From DATGIQ01 sp035295665 (lineage in GTDB: Bacteria > Planctomycetota > Planctomycetia > Gemmatales > Gemmataceae), in assembly GCA_035295665.1 (NCBI GenBank), contig DATGIQ010000041.1:1-53897 (forward strand): DNA of 53,897 nt, in the 5' to 3' direction. Position numbers and translations under genes: made by a program. The notes beneath the pieces were generated by a model. The model was not told the DNA's origin, searched no databases, and saw only the letters and a program-made list of their open reading frames with translations. This document shows positions 15,099 to 23,729 of the stretch, in pieces (position 1 is the stretch's first letter; the number at the start of each line of letters is the position of its first letter).

Positions 15099-16277
15099 AT
15101 GAGGAAATTCTGGATCGCCCTGGCGCTCAGCGCCAGTCTGCTCTGGAGCGGGGCGGCCAGCAACACCGCCGAGGCCGGCCGTGGCGGCAGTTTCGGCGGC
15201 GGCCGGAGCTTTTCCAGTGGTCGCTCCGGCGGTGGCCGTAGTTTTTCCAGCGGCGCTTCCCATAGCAGCCGCAGCTATTCCTCCGGTTCCAGCAAAATAA
15301 CCAGTAGCTCAGGCCCGCCGCGGGCCGTTAGCCCTCCGAGGCGTTCCAACCCGGCCGCGGTCACGACCAAGACCGGCCCGACTTCGCCGCCGAGCAGCAC
15401 CAATCCTAACCGGCCGGCCGGCAAATCCTACTCCTCGGGTGCCCAACCGCCCTCTCCGCGGCCGCCGACTGGTCCGACGATACCGCCGAGCAGCAACGGC
15501 TCCCCGGCGGGAAAAAGTTACTCCTCCGGCAACGTGTCGATGGGCGGAAGGAGCTACGCCACCCCGAGCAGCAACCCAAAAGCATCCACCGGCTCTTTCG
15601 ATACCTTGGCCGCCCGAAACCAACAAATAGCGGAGAGCCGGACCGCTTTTCAAAAGGCTCGGCCGGGACCGCAGCCCAAGGAGAGTTACACAGATCGGGG
15701 CGGTGTGCAACATCCTATCGATCCGAAGGATCGCCAAATCGAATACCTCCGCCGTGAGCTGGACTACCAGCGCTGGCAGAATCGCCAACAGCGACAGCAG
15801 CAATTCTTCGGTTCCTACTACCATTACCCTGTCGTGGTGTACCACGACCCGTACAGCTCCTTTTTCTGGTGGTGGCTGCTCGACCGCAGTCTCGATGAGC
15901 GCGCCTACTGGGCCTACTACCACCGTCCCTGGATCGATGATGCGCGGTACCATGACTTGCTGGCCCGCGATGCGAACCTGGAAGCGCGGCTCCGACAGAT
16001 GGAAGCCCAAAACCTCCCGCGTGATCCCACGTATCGGCCGAACCACATCGATCCGGATCTGATGTATAGCGACCCCTATGTGAATGCGATTTACAACCCG
16101 CAACCGGCGACGAGGTCCTCCGCGGCCGTGCCTTCGGCGCCTGCGTCGATTCCCAGCTGGCGCGTTTCCTCGGCAGCGACAGCCCGCGCGATGGCGTGGG
16201 TCTTCGTCGTGATGCTGCTCCTTGCGCTGACCATTTGGTTGGTGTTTTACAAGCGGTGGGGAAGTATCGGTGACTGA
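15099..16277 (+). CDS. Gly/Ser-rich exported membrane protein with YSSG repeats
   Basis: 392 residues, ATG at 15099 with AGAGAAAG upstream. A signal peptide occupies residues 1-26. Residues about 27-175 are low-complexity Gly/Ser/Pro with repeated RSFSSG, RSYSSG and KSYSSG units. A conserved-looking central domain follows, rich in Tyr/Arg/Gln (REYQRW-like DYQRWQNRQQRQQQFFGSYY), then WWWLLDRSLDERAYWAYYHR, and a single C-terminal membrane span near residues 366-384 with a short basic tail. It is divergent from pspA and the first gene of a run with DUF350 and a 225-residue protein. The function is unknown; the placement suggests an envelope role. The repeats may make it flexible or adhesive. Confidence 0.8.
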   Translation: MRKFWIALALSASLLWSGAASNTAEAGRGGSFGGGRSFSSGRSGGGRSFSSGASHSSRSYSSGSSKITSSSGPPRAVSPPRRSNPAAVTTKTGPTSPPSSTNPNRPAGKSYSSGAQPPSPRPPTGPTIPPSSNGSPAGKSYSSGNVSMGGRSYATPSSNPKASTGSFDTLAARNQQIAESRTAFQKARPGPQPKESYTDRGGVQHPIDPKDRQIEYLRRELDYQRWQNRQQRQQQFFGSYYHYPVVVYHDPYSSFFWWWLLDRSLDERAYWAYYHRPWIDDARYHDLLARDANLEARLRQMEAQNLPRDPTYRPNHIDPDLMYSDPYVNAIYNPQPATRSSAAVPSAPASIPSWRVSSAATARAMAWVFVVMLLLALTIWLVFYKRWGSIGD

Positions 16278-16333
16278 AACGGCCCGGCGGCACGACAGGC
16301 GTTTCGGCTCTGAACTGGAAAGGATTGGACGCG

Positions 16334-16558
16334 ATGGATGAGTATTGGGAAAATCTCTTGAAGGGCTTCATCAGCTCGCTGTTGTTCGGCGGAACGGGCA
16401 TCGTCCTGGCAGTCCTTGGTTTCAAGGTCTTCGATTGGATCACGCCGCGCATGGACATTCAGAAGGAATTGGCGGAAAAACAAAACGTGGCGGTGGCCGT
16501 CGTCTGTGGTGCGATTATCCTGGGTGTCTGCTACCTCGTTGCCACCGTGGTCCGTTAG
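16334..16558 (+). CDS. DUF350 family small membrane protein
   Basis: 74 residues; ATG at 16334 preferred over an in-frame TTG nine bases upstream, with GGAAAGGATTGG ahead. Two hydrophobic spans (about residues 8-30 and 48-70) joined by a short charged loop (DWITPRMDIQKELAEKQN) match the DUF350 unit. In E. coli the DUF350 protein YjfL is encoded beside the PspA paralogue YjfJ, and the same association is seen here. It lies between the YSSG-repeat protein and the 225-residue protein with short gaps, so the three are probably co-transcribed. Confidence 0.8.
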   Translation: MDEYWENLLKGFISSLLFGGTGIVLAVLGFKVFDWITPRMDIQKELAEKQNVAVAVVCGAIILGVCYLVATVVR

Positions 16559-16579
16559 GGTCCCGAGGAGATTCGAGCC

Positions 16580-17257
16580 ATGGCCAAGGGAAAGACGCTG
16601 TGGGAAATGCTGATGGCGAAGTTGCAGGGCCCGGTGGAGCTGCATTATTACAACCCGCTCAAGGCGAAAATCGGCAGCTCGATCATGATCAACGAAATCG
16701 ACCTGCGCGATTACAACTTCTTCATCAAGGAAATCCGCCAATACCAGCGATGGATCGACGGCCAGCAATTCCTGTTCGTCGATTACGTGCTGCTGGCCCG
16801 GCCACTCCACGGCGACGATGTCTGGCTGCGGCTGCGCCTCAACCCGGTCGACGATCCGGAGGCTGCCGCCGGTCTGACGCATACCGCCCTGCTGCTCCGC
16901 CTGTACGATGAGATGGCTTACGATGATGGCCTTTACAAGGTGGTGACTGACACCACCAAGCTGTTCCAGGTGATCGAAAATGGCCAGGTGACCGAGGAGT
17001 ACGGGCGCATCAACAATGTCACGACCTCCTACAAAGCCAAGCTTAGTATCCTGAAGGACGAGAACAAAGATGGGCAAGTGGACGAAGGTGAGGTAAAGAA
17101 GGAAAACCTGGAATACTGGGATTACTGGCGTGACACAACCGACCCGGTCGGTCAGCCGGTGCGCCAATATTTGTTCGTGGAGATGAACAGCGACAGTGGT
17201 TGGTTTCAGATCTGGCGTGGGCAGGAGATCGATCCGCAAAAGGTTCTCGTGATCTGA
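16580..17257 (+). CDS. Unknown soluble protein with EF-hand-like loop in PspA/DUF350 cluster
   Basis: 225 residues, ATG at 16580 with GAGGAG 15 bases upstream. No signal peptide or membrane span, so probably cytoplasmic. The middle region (QQFLFVDYVLLARPLHGDDV ... RLRLNPVDDPE) looks like a beta-rich fold. Residues about 160-171 (DENKDGQVDEGE, 17057-17092) match the 12-position EF-hand loop exactly (D1, N3, D5, G6, hydrophobic 8, D9, E12), although the flanking helices are not obvious. It sits where E. coli has YjfK (DUF2491) beside the PspA paralogue and DUF350, so it may play a similar role; sequence kinship to that family could not be judged by eye. Confidence 0.75.
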   Translation: MAKGKTLWEMLMAKLQGPVELHYYNPLKAKIGSSIMINEIDLRDYNFFIKEIRQYQRWIDGQQFLFVDYVLLARPLHGDDVWLRLRLNPVDDPEAAAGLTHTALLLRLYDEMAYDDGLYKVVTDTTKLFQVIENGQVTEEYGRINNVTTSYKAKLSILKDENKDGQVDEGEVKKENLEYWDYWRDTTDPVGQPVRQYLFVEMNSDSGWFQIWRGQEIDPQKVLVI

Positions 17258-17551
17258 CATCTCTGCTTTGGTGTCCGTCCGGACCCCTCTTCCCCCTCGG
17301 CCATCCCGTATCCAATCGCCGCACATTCCTTAACTTCTGATCCGCGACAAGCTTACGCCTCGCGCCTGCCCAATCCCAGGAACACCGGATGCAACTGGGG
17401 ACTCCGCGCGCAAAAAAACTGAAAATCCGTTGGGGAACTCAACGCTCGTTTTCGCACTGATCTTTGGGTGGGGGCCGGGTGACCCAGCACCATCACCGCC
17501 GGTTGAGTTTCCAGAACCCAAGACTGCTCCGCAGGAGCCAAGGAGATTCCC

Positions 17552-19042
17552 ATGCGACGTTTCTTGAACAAACTGCTGAGTAACTTCCGTTCGACCAACG
17601 CGGCCCGTTCCGCTCGGCGGGCGCCGCGCCGTGCAAGCCTCCAGGTGGAAGGATTGGAACAACGTACGGTGCTGTCCACGGCCTCGCTGTCCGGCTCGAC
17701 CCTGCTTGTCACGGCGGATCCCGGCACTATTACCATCGTCCACGGTAACGGCACGATCGGCATCATCCCGGAGTTCCGTCAGATCACGTTCAAGGTCGAT
17801 GCGAGCCAGCCCAAGAAGTTCGACGTGCTCGACGGAAACACCTTGCTGGGGCAGTTCGCCGCCAGGTTGATCAAGAACGTGGAAGTGAACGTCCAAGGCC
17901 TCGATTCCATGATCGTCGATGACAGCAACGTCTTACCGTTTGTCGCCGGGACCAATATCTCGATCTTCGGCAGTGGCCAGTCGAATTCGCTCACCCTGAC
18001 GGGTACCCGCACCATCAACGGCGGCGAGACGTACACCGCGGGGGAGGGCGATCAGGGCGGGTCGCTGACGCTGGGCGGCTCTACGTACGAATTCAGTAAC
18101 ACCATCGGTTCGGTCATCGACCAGGTCAAGACGACAGCCCCCCTCGTCGTGAAGGCGTCGGCCAACTTCGCGAACGTGACGATGTTCAACCAGGACAGCA
18201 AAACACAGACGCTCACGGGCCTGGCTAACGGCGGTGCGGGTGACTTCCTTCGCTACAGCAACAAGAACCTCGTCAATTTGGAGCTGTCCGGCACCGATGC
18301 CACCGCCAACCTGAACGCCGCCGCCGCTGCCGCCGGCGAGCACTTCTTCGTGATCGATACGTTCAGCGATAATCAAATCGTGCACATCAACGCAACGCCG
18401 AGCACCGTGGACACCAATGTCGTCGCGGCTGGGCTCGATGAAGTGTTCGTGACGGCGAACTCGGGCCGCGTGTTTGTCAATGGCACTTCTTCGGCCTCCG
18501 TCATCGTGGGGAGTAGCTTCGGCCCCTCCTCGGTGACGTCCGGCATCAAGCGGGACGTATTCATTGAGAACGTAGGGACGTTGTACGTGCTGGATAGCGG
18601 GAACAACACGACGCAGGAGAACGTGCTGGTGACCGAATCGACTATCTCCGGCATCGGCCTCTTCGGCAACAACGCGGTCGTGGTGCATTACAGCCTCACA
18701 GGAGTACTCGCGCTCGGCACCGGCCAGCTGGCCAACACGTACGCCATTGCCGCGTCCACGCCGGGCGCTACCTTCGCCAGCCGGATTGACATCGGCGATG
18801 AGTCCGCCGTGGGACTGAGTGTTGTCGTCACCCTGGATGCCGAGAGCGGTTTGAACCTGAATCTGACCAACAATCCTTTCCGGAACAGCCCTGCCCCTGC
18901 GTCGCTGTTCATCTCTGGGTTCGGTGGAACGTTCAGCGACCCCACGCCGAATCCCTCGTCGGGGACCGAAATTGTGACGTTCCCTGGCGGCTTGGACAGT
19001 GAAGTGACCTACAGCGGCTTCTCCAGCGTCAACATTTCGTGA
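17552..19042 (+). CDS. Exported surface protein with LExLExR-type motif
   Basis: 496 residues, ATG at 17552 with AAGGAG upstream. The N-terminus is strongly basic (MRRFLNKLLSNF ... RSARRAPRR) and leads into QVEGLEQRTVLST at residues 31-43, the planctomycete LEPR-XLL-type motif. The rest is Gly/Asn/Ser/Thr/Val-rich beta-strand sequence with no recognised catalytic motif (for example LSGSTLLVTADPGTITIVHG), as in extracellular adhesin-like or S-layer-like proteins. There are no cysteines in the mature part that I can see. The gene is isolated, with about 300 bases of spacer on each side. Confidence 0.8.
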   Translation: MRRFLNKLLSNFRSTNAARSARRAPRRASLQVEGLEQRTVLSTASLSGSTLLVTADPGTITIVHGNGTIGIIPEFRQITFKVDASQPKKFDVLDGNTLLGQFAARLIKNVEVNVQGLDSMIVDDSNVLPFVAGTNISIFGSGQSNSLTLTGTRTINGGETYTAGEGDQGGSLTLGGSTYEFSNTIGSVIDQVKTTAPLVVKASANFANVTMFNQDSKTQTLTGLANGGAGDFLRYSNKNLVNLELSGTDATANLNAAAAAAGEHFFVIDTFSDNQIVHINATPSTVDTNVVAAGLDEVFVTANSGRVFVNGTSSASVIVGSSFGPSSVTSGIKRDVFIENVGTLYVLDSGNNTTQENVLVTESTISGIGLFGNNAVVVHYSLTGVLALGTGQLANTYAIAASTPGATFASRIDIGDESAVGLSVVVTLDAESGLNLNLTNNPFRNSPAPASLFISGFGGTFSDPTPNPSSGTEIVTFPGGLDSEVTYSGFSSVNIS

Positions 19043-19345
19043 CGGAAGGATGCCAGAACCGAGCGGAGCGGGGTGCCTTGCGTCGGCAAGGCGCCCCACT
19101 TTCCTTACCCGCCTGCGTCGACACCAGATGCTCCATTCTTCTGGCGATGGCGATTGGGATTCCCGGACGGTTCTTTCCTGCTTCAGCGTTTCATTTTCGA
19201 CGTGCGACCGTACCGTCATCTGTGGGATCGCGTATCCTGAATCTTGCCCGAGCAGCAATCACCGGAGCTGTTCTGACCGCGCCTTGGTCAGAGGAGCCGA
19301 ACGAACGATAGGTCTCTCAAAACTTTTTCGCCCCAGGAGTCACCT
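19043..19345. other. Intergenic region
   Basis: About 300 bases between two plus-strand genes. No additional gene or clear hairpin terminator was recognised. It ends with the CAGGAG ribosome-binding site of the small membrane protein that follows. Confidence 0.4.
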
Positions 19346-19603
19346 ATGAACAACCCGTCGAACCGGTCCCGATTCTTTGGCTTCCCTGTTAGCTGGCGAG
19401 GCTGGTCTGGGATGGGGCAGCGCTTCTGGGCCGGTGTACTGATGGGGATCGGCCTCGGCCTCCTCCTCGGTGCTGCTTTGCTCGAACAGAATCTCATGGC
19501 CGTTGACCGCAAAGCATGGGTAAGCGTGACCGGAATCGTCTTGGCGTTCCTTGGACTAACCATCGCGAGGCGCGCAGTGAAACGTGATCAGGTTGACGCA
19601 TAG
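19346..19603 (+). CDS. Small two-span membrane protein
   Basis: 85 residues, ATG at 19346 preceded by CAGGAG with seven-base spacing. Two hydrophobic spans are visible: residues about 28-46 (FWAGVLMGIGLGLLLGAALL) and 57-71 (WVSVTGIVLAFLGLTI), with a basic C-terminal tail. No family is recognised. The good ribosome-binding site and the membrane pattern support a real gene despite its size. Confidence 0.6.
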   Translation: MNNPSNRSRFFGFPVSWRGWSGMGQRFWAGVLMGIGLGLLLGAALLEQNLMAVDRKAWVSVTGIVLAFLGLTIARRAVKRDQVDA

Positions 19604-20070
19604 CCTTGGGCGTGCAGAAGTGCTCGGCAGGAGTTCTGCCGGGCTGGCGTGTTGCAACACTCCAGCGCACAACGTTCTTGTTTCGCAAAAGGCGAGTCCT
19701 TGCAGATTCTCGGTTCGGACGGACTCTCCGAAAGATTGGAGGCAACGAGGGGGGTTGGATACTTGCCTGGACTCACTCCTCATGCCCGACGGCTAATTTA
19801 GAAAGGTGCCGGCTGGACACCGACTCCTATCTGCTGCGCGGTTGGCCGGACGGACACCTGCTTTGTGCGGAAGTAGCCCACTCTTTAATGATTCCGAGCT
19901 TTTTTCCAAAAAATCTCAAGTTGCGCGCTCCTACAGCCGATACATAGCAACTGAGCCCTATTCACGGCAATTTCGGCCCCGATTCACAGGCCCGTTCCCA
20001 GGCTCATGAGTCTATCGGTCCGGGGACTGGGTAAGTCGTGCCGGCTGACAAAAAAGGGGAGGATGCGGTA
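19604..20070. other. Intergenic region with short palindromes
   Basis: About 470 bases. Just after the small membrane protein lie two hairpins, GGCAG/CTGCC (about 19624-19640) and a GTGTTGCAACAC palindrome (about 19649-19660), which may end its transcript. No gene is seen. Confidence 0.45.
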
Positions 20071-21747
20071 ATGCCGACGGGAACGCTGACGCTGGCCTTG
20101 CTGGCACTGACCACGGCTGCGGCTCCGCCAGATGTGGTGCCTATGAACAGCCGCAATTTCCAAATTCCCATCCATATCGCTGAGGGACAGCGCAGCAAGA
20201 TCAAGGAACTTATCCTGTTCGCTTCCTCCGATGAAGGCGTGACCTGGAATCAGGTCTCGGCGGCTCCGCCGGACAAGGATGCGTTCATTTTTTACGCCCC
20301 CAGCGATGGCGTGTACTGGTTCAATATTTGCGTGGTCGATTCTTCAGGCCGCCGGGAGCCGCCGGACATCTACAAATCCGCGCCCCGGCAGAAAGTCCTG
20401 GTCGATACGCTTCCGCCCAACCTGCGCATCGTGGCCGCAGAGCGGAACGGCGACGAAGTTATGGTCACCTGGGAAATCCAGGAAGAACGCCCCGATTTGG
20501 CAACGTTGAAGCTGGAATACCGGACGTCCGACACGCCGAGTTTGCTGTGGACCCCGGTGAACATCACGTCATCGCTGAGCGGCCAGGCCCGCTTTCGTGT
20601 AACGACCTTTGGCCCGCTGATGGTCCACATGCAGATGGCCGACCAGGCCGGGAACATCGGCGAGAGCCAGCTGGAAGTCCGAGCTCGAAGCGCGGCGGCC
20701 AGCCCCTATGCGACCAATCTCACGTCGGTTCCGCCGCCAGGCAACACGGTTGCTCCGCCGGCTACTCCAGTTCCCGCGCCAGTGACGGGAATGAATAGCA
20801 ACTGGGGAACTTCGCCCGCACCTTCCTATGTTACGAGCACGCCGGCAGCATCTTACACGAGACCGGCCCCGTCCTCGGGGACCGCATGGGATTCGGCTTC
20901 GTCGGCGCAGTCGACCAGCGTGCGGCGAAATGACGCGCCGGGCACGCCGGAGCGGACTTGGGGATCCAATCCGCCATCCACGTATCCGCCCGCGCGGAGT
21001 TCCAATCCTGAGCCTGTGAATCGGTATCAACCGGCCGTGGTCAATGCGGGCTACTCCGCTTCGCCGGCTGCCTTCACGGGTGGCGGGCGCGGCTCGGTCG
21101 AGGCAAGCGCTCCGGTGGAGATCACCAACTCCACCCAGACGACGATCGATTATGAAGTAACGCGGACGGGACCGTCGGGAGTCAGCAAGGTCGAGCTCTA
21201 TTTGACCCGGGACGAAGGGCGGAGCTGGGAGCACTACACCGAAGATGTACATCCGAGGCCCGGTTCGCCCTTGAATGTGAATCTTCCAGGGGAAGGGGTC
21301 TTCGGTTTGCGGTTGCTCGTCACCAGCGGCGCGGGCCTGGCCAAGAAACCGCCGCAGCCGGGTGAACCTCCTCAGATGCGCATCGAGGTCGATATCACGC
21401 CGCCCATTGCGAAGCTGAATCCGCCCCAACCTGACCCGAGCCGGCGCGATGCGTTGATCCTCACCTGGAATGCCAGCGACCGTAACCTGGCTGCGAATCC
21501 GATTACGTTGCAATACGCAGAACGGCCCGAGGGAACCTGGCAGAACATTGCCAAGGAACTGCCCAACACCGGCCGATACCAATGGGTGCTGACCCAGGGA
21601 GTTCCCTATCGGGTCTACCTGCGCATGCTGGTCAGCGATGCGGCCGGCAACCTTGGCGTGGATCAGACACCGGAGCCGGTGCTCATCGACTTGAACGAAC
21701 CGGAGGTCAACATCAAGCGGCTGATCAAGCCACAGATCCGACAGTGA
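20071..21747 (+). CDS. Exported protein with Ig/fibronectin-like domains
   Basis: 558 residues from the ATG at 20071, preferred over an in-frame GTG at 20038 because GGGGAGGA sits nine bases ahead. A short hydrophobic start (MPTGTLTLALLALTTAAAPP) looks like a signal peptide, though it lacks basic residues unless the longer start is used. Four beta-sandwich-like segments are visible: residues about 30-110 (ELILFASSDEGVTWNQV), 115-210 (LEYRTSDTPSLLW), 345-430 (KVELYLTRDEGRSWEHY) and 435-540 (ILTWNASDRNLAANPI). A Pro/Ser/Thr-rich linker joins the halves (about 215-325). The pattern 'speckles of aspartate plus Trp' in sheet-edge turns recurs in each half. The role is unknown; probably an envelope or periplasmic structural or binding protein. 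Confidence 0.75.
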   Translation: MPTGTLTLALLALTTAAAPPDVVPMNSRNFQIPIHIAEGQRSKIKELILFASSDEGVTWNQVSAAPPDKDAFIFYAPSDGVYWFNICVVDSSGRREPPDIYKSAPRQKVLVDTLPPNLRIVAAERNGDEVMVTWEIQEERPDLATLKLEYRTSDTPSLLWTPVNITSSLSGQARFRVTTFGPLMVHMQMADQAGNIGESQLEVRARSAAASPYATNLTSVPPPGNTVAPPATPVPAPVTGMNSNWGTSPAPSYVTSTPAASYTRPAPSSGTAWDSASSAQSTSVRRNDAPGTPERTWGSNPPSTYPPARSSNPEPVNRYQPAVVNAGYSASPAAFTGGGRGSVEASAPVEITNSTQTTIDYEVTRTGPSGVSKVELYLTRDEGRSWEHYTEDVHPRPGSPLNVNLPGEGVFGLRLLVTSGAGLAKKPPQPGEPPQMRIEVDITPPIAKLNPPQPDPSRRDALILTWNASDRNLAANPITLQYAERPEGTWQNIAKELPNTGRYQWVLTQGVPYRVYLRMLVSDAAGNLGVDQTPEPVLIDLNEPEVNIKRLIKPQIRQ

Positions 21748-21754
21748 CGTGAGC

Positions 21755-21800
21755 TTCGTGGCGGTTCGCAGCACCGCACGGTTCTGCGAACCGCCGTGAA
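21755..21800. repeat. Palindromic repeat (family A), likely bidirectional terminator
   Basis: Arms of 22 bases (21755-21776 and 21779-21800) pair with three mismatches around a 2-base centre. The core GGCGGTTCGCAG/CTGCGAACCGCC is the same as in the 44-base palindrome at 10328-10371. It lies between the ends of two convergent genes, where a bidirectional transcription stop is expected. Confidence 0.75.
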
Positions 21801-21813
21801 ACATGAGCGAGCA

Positions 21814-22686
21814 TCAGAAATCGTTATTCACGATGTGGCCATCGTTGCGACCGGCCAACCACTTCAGGTTTTGAATGTCCCCGCCCTCGACGAAGAACCG
21901 AACCGAGCCGTCACAGAACGCGAAAAACGCCCCCCCGGGATGCCGGCTGCTGAAGGCCTGGGGGGCCGGCCCGTTGATGCGCGCGCTGTCATTGTCCACC
22001 CACCACATCACGTCGCTGATCCAAACCGAGCCATCGCGAAGCCCGGTCATTCCCGGCCAGATCGCTGCCCGTTTGTCCACGACCTTGTCGAACACGCATT
22101 CACCGATGATCAGGGTATTGGACGTTCCGTCGGTAATATCCATGATGCGGACCTTGCTGTTCTGGAACATGACGCCGCCCATGTCGATATTGGCGAAGAA
22201 AATCGGGTAGTCGAGCGCTCCGGCCACGGCCCGGTAGTTGGACATGGGGAAATTGAGCCGGACATCATTGAGGTCCGGGGCCGCGTTGGATGGACAGCGG
22301 AATAGCCGCAACGGCGTCTGCGTCGGGGGATTGGTATCCGGCGCGGCCGGATTTTGGCCATCGCCGAAGCGGCGGGTCGGAACGCCGACTGTGTTGTACA
22401 GGGGGCCCTGTTCCACGAAAGGTAAGATCGCCGACCCCCACCCCCAACCTGGGTTGGTGTTCATGGCTTCGTAGCCGGAGGGAAAGCGCCCAACGGTATC
22501 GACGTAGAGGTGAAGCGCCAAGCCAATCTGCTTGAGATTGTTCGAGCACTGGATCCGATTGGCGGCCTCACGGACTTTCTGGATCGCCGGCAGAAGCAAA
22601 CCGATCAGCACCGTGATGATGGCGATGACCACCAGGAGCTCGATCAGGGTAAACGCGGAGTGCGGCTTCGAATGAATGCGTTTCAC
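21814..22686 (-). CDS. DUF1559 pseudopilin-like protein, copy 1
   Basis: 290 residues from a GTG at 22686 with GGGGGAGGG just upstream; the longer frame to 22788 lacks such a site. The N-terminus is a type IV prepilin signal, HSAFTLIELLVVIAIITVL, with cleavage expected before the F. Next come the DUF1559 landmarks (LLPAIQKVREAANRIQCSNN, then LKQIGLALHLY), a body with DITDGTSNTLIIGE, and the C-terminal H-X9-DG motif (HPGGAFFAFCDG). DUF1559 proteins are hugely expanded in planctomycetes; their function is not settled. About 70% identical by eye to the neighbouring copy, so a recent tandem duplication is likely. It is the last of a kinase-DUF1559-DUF1559 run. Confidence 0.9.
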   Translation of the reverse strand: MKRIHSKPHSAFTLIELLVVIAIITVLIGLLLPAIQKVREAANRIQCSNNLKQIGLALHLYVDTVGRFPSGYEAMNTNPGWGWGSAILPFVEQGPLYNTVGVPTRRFGDGQNPAAPDTNPPTQTPLRLFRCPSNAAPDLNDVRLNFPMSNYRAVAGALDYPIFFANIDMGGVMFQNSKVRIMDITDGTSNTLIIGECVFDKVVDKRAAIWPGMTGLRDGSVWISDVMWWVDNDSARINGPAPQAFSSRHPGGAFFAFCDGSVRFFVEGGDIQNLKWLAGRNDGHIVNNDF

Positions 22687-22841
22687 GGTACCCTCCCCCT
22701 GAGATGCCGAGAGCCTGAAGCAAGGACTGGTCCGGGCGAGGATCTGCGGACAACCCTCCGTCGCCGGCGCTTCGCTCCAGAATAGCACGCCTTTCCAAGG
22801 GGACCAAGCAGAAAACCTCCGACTTTTGGCCCCTTCGCTAT

Positions 22842-23717
22842 CTAGAAATCGTTATCCACGATATGCCCATCATTGCGGCCGGCCAGCCACCGCAGATTTT
22901 GCACATTTCCGCCTTCGCTGAAAAACCGAACCGAACCATCACAGAAGACGAAAAACGCACCACCGGGGTGCCGGCTACTGAAGGCCTGCGGAGCCGTCCC
23001 GTTGATCCGCGAGTCATTGTCGCTGACCGACCACATCACATCGCTGATCCAGACCGTCCCGTCTGTCGTCCCGCTCATCCCCGGCCAGACGGCCGCCTTC
23101 TTGCCGCTCGGCTTATCGAAGACGCACTCCCCCACAGCCAGGGTGTTCGACGTGCCATCGGTGATATCGATGATTCGAATCTTGCTGTTCTGAAACATGG
23201 CTCCGCCGAGGTCCATGCCGGCCGTGTACGGGAACCCGGTTTGCAAGTCCTGGGGACCGGCCACCGCCCGGTAGTTGGACATCCCGAAATTGAAGCGTAA
23301 GTCATTGAGATCGGGCGTGGCATTCGAAGGACAGCGGAACAGGGATAAGGGCATCTGCGTGTACAGATTGGGCAAGCCCGGATTGCGTCCATCGCCGAAG
23401 CGGCTGGTGCTGACGCCGGCAGCATTGTAGAGCGGGGCCTGGTCCGCGAACGGTAGAAGAGCTGAGCCCCATCCCCAGCCCGGGTTCAGATCCATGGCCT
23501 GGTAAGCCGAGGGAAAACGGCCATACGTGCCGGCGTAGTTGTGCAGCGCCAGGCCAAGCTGCTTGAGGTTATTCGAGCAGCGGATCCGATTGGCCGCCTC
23601 GCGGACTTTTTGGACGGCGGGCAAGAGCAGACCGATCAGCACGGCCAAGATAGCGAGCACCACCAAGAGTTCGAGGAGGGTGAACGCCCCTTGCCGCTTC
23701 CAACGGATGCGTGTCAC
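22842..23717 (-). CDS. DUF1559 pseudopilin-like protein, copy 2
   Basis: 291 residues from a GTG at 23717 with GGGAGGGC upstream. Prepilin-type start (GAFTLLELLVVLAILAVL), the DUF1559 helix (LLPAVQKVREAANRIRCSNN), and an H-X9-DG tail (HPGGAFFVFCDG). The gene starts 12 bases after the kinase stop, so the two are almost certainly one transcript. The 155-base gap to copy 1 contains the latter's ribosome-binding site and no obvious terminator. Confidence 0.9.
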   Translation of the reverse strand: MTRIRWKRQGAFTLLELLVVLAILAVLIGLLLPAVQKVREAANRIRCSNNLKQLGLALHNYAGTYGRFPSAYQAMDLNPGWGWGSALLPFADQAPLYNAAGVSTSRFGDGRNPGLPNLYTQMPLSLFRCPSNATPDLNDLRFNFGMSNYRAVAGPQDLQTGFPYTAGMDLGGAMFQNSKIRIIDITDGTSNTLAVGECVFDKPSGKKAAVWPGMSGTTDGTVWISDVMWSVSDNDSRINGTAPQAFSSRHPGGAFFVFCDGSVRFFSEGGNVQNLRWLAGRNDGHIVDNDF

Positions 23718-23729
23718 GATGCCCTCCCA

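Noticed and set aside
17933..19258. Minus-strand open frame of 441 codons
   Set aside because: Antisense to the LExLExR surface protein; Arg/His-rich composition typical of GC-rich shadow frames.
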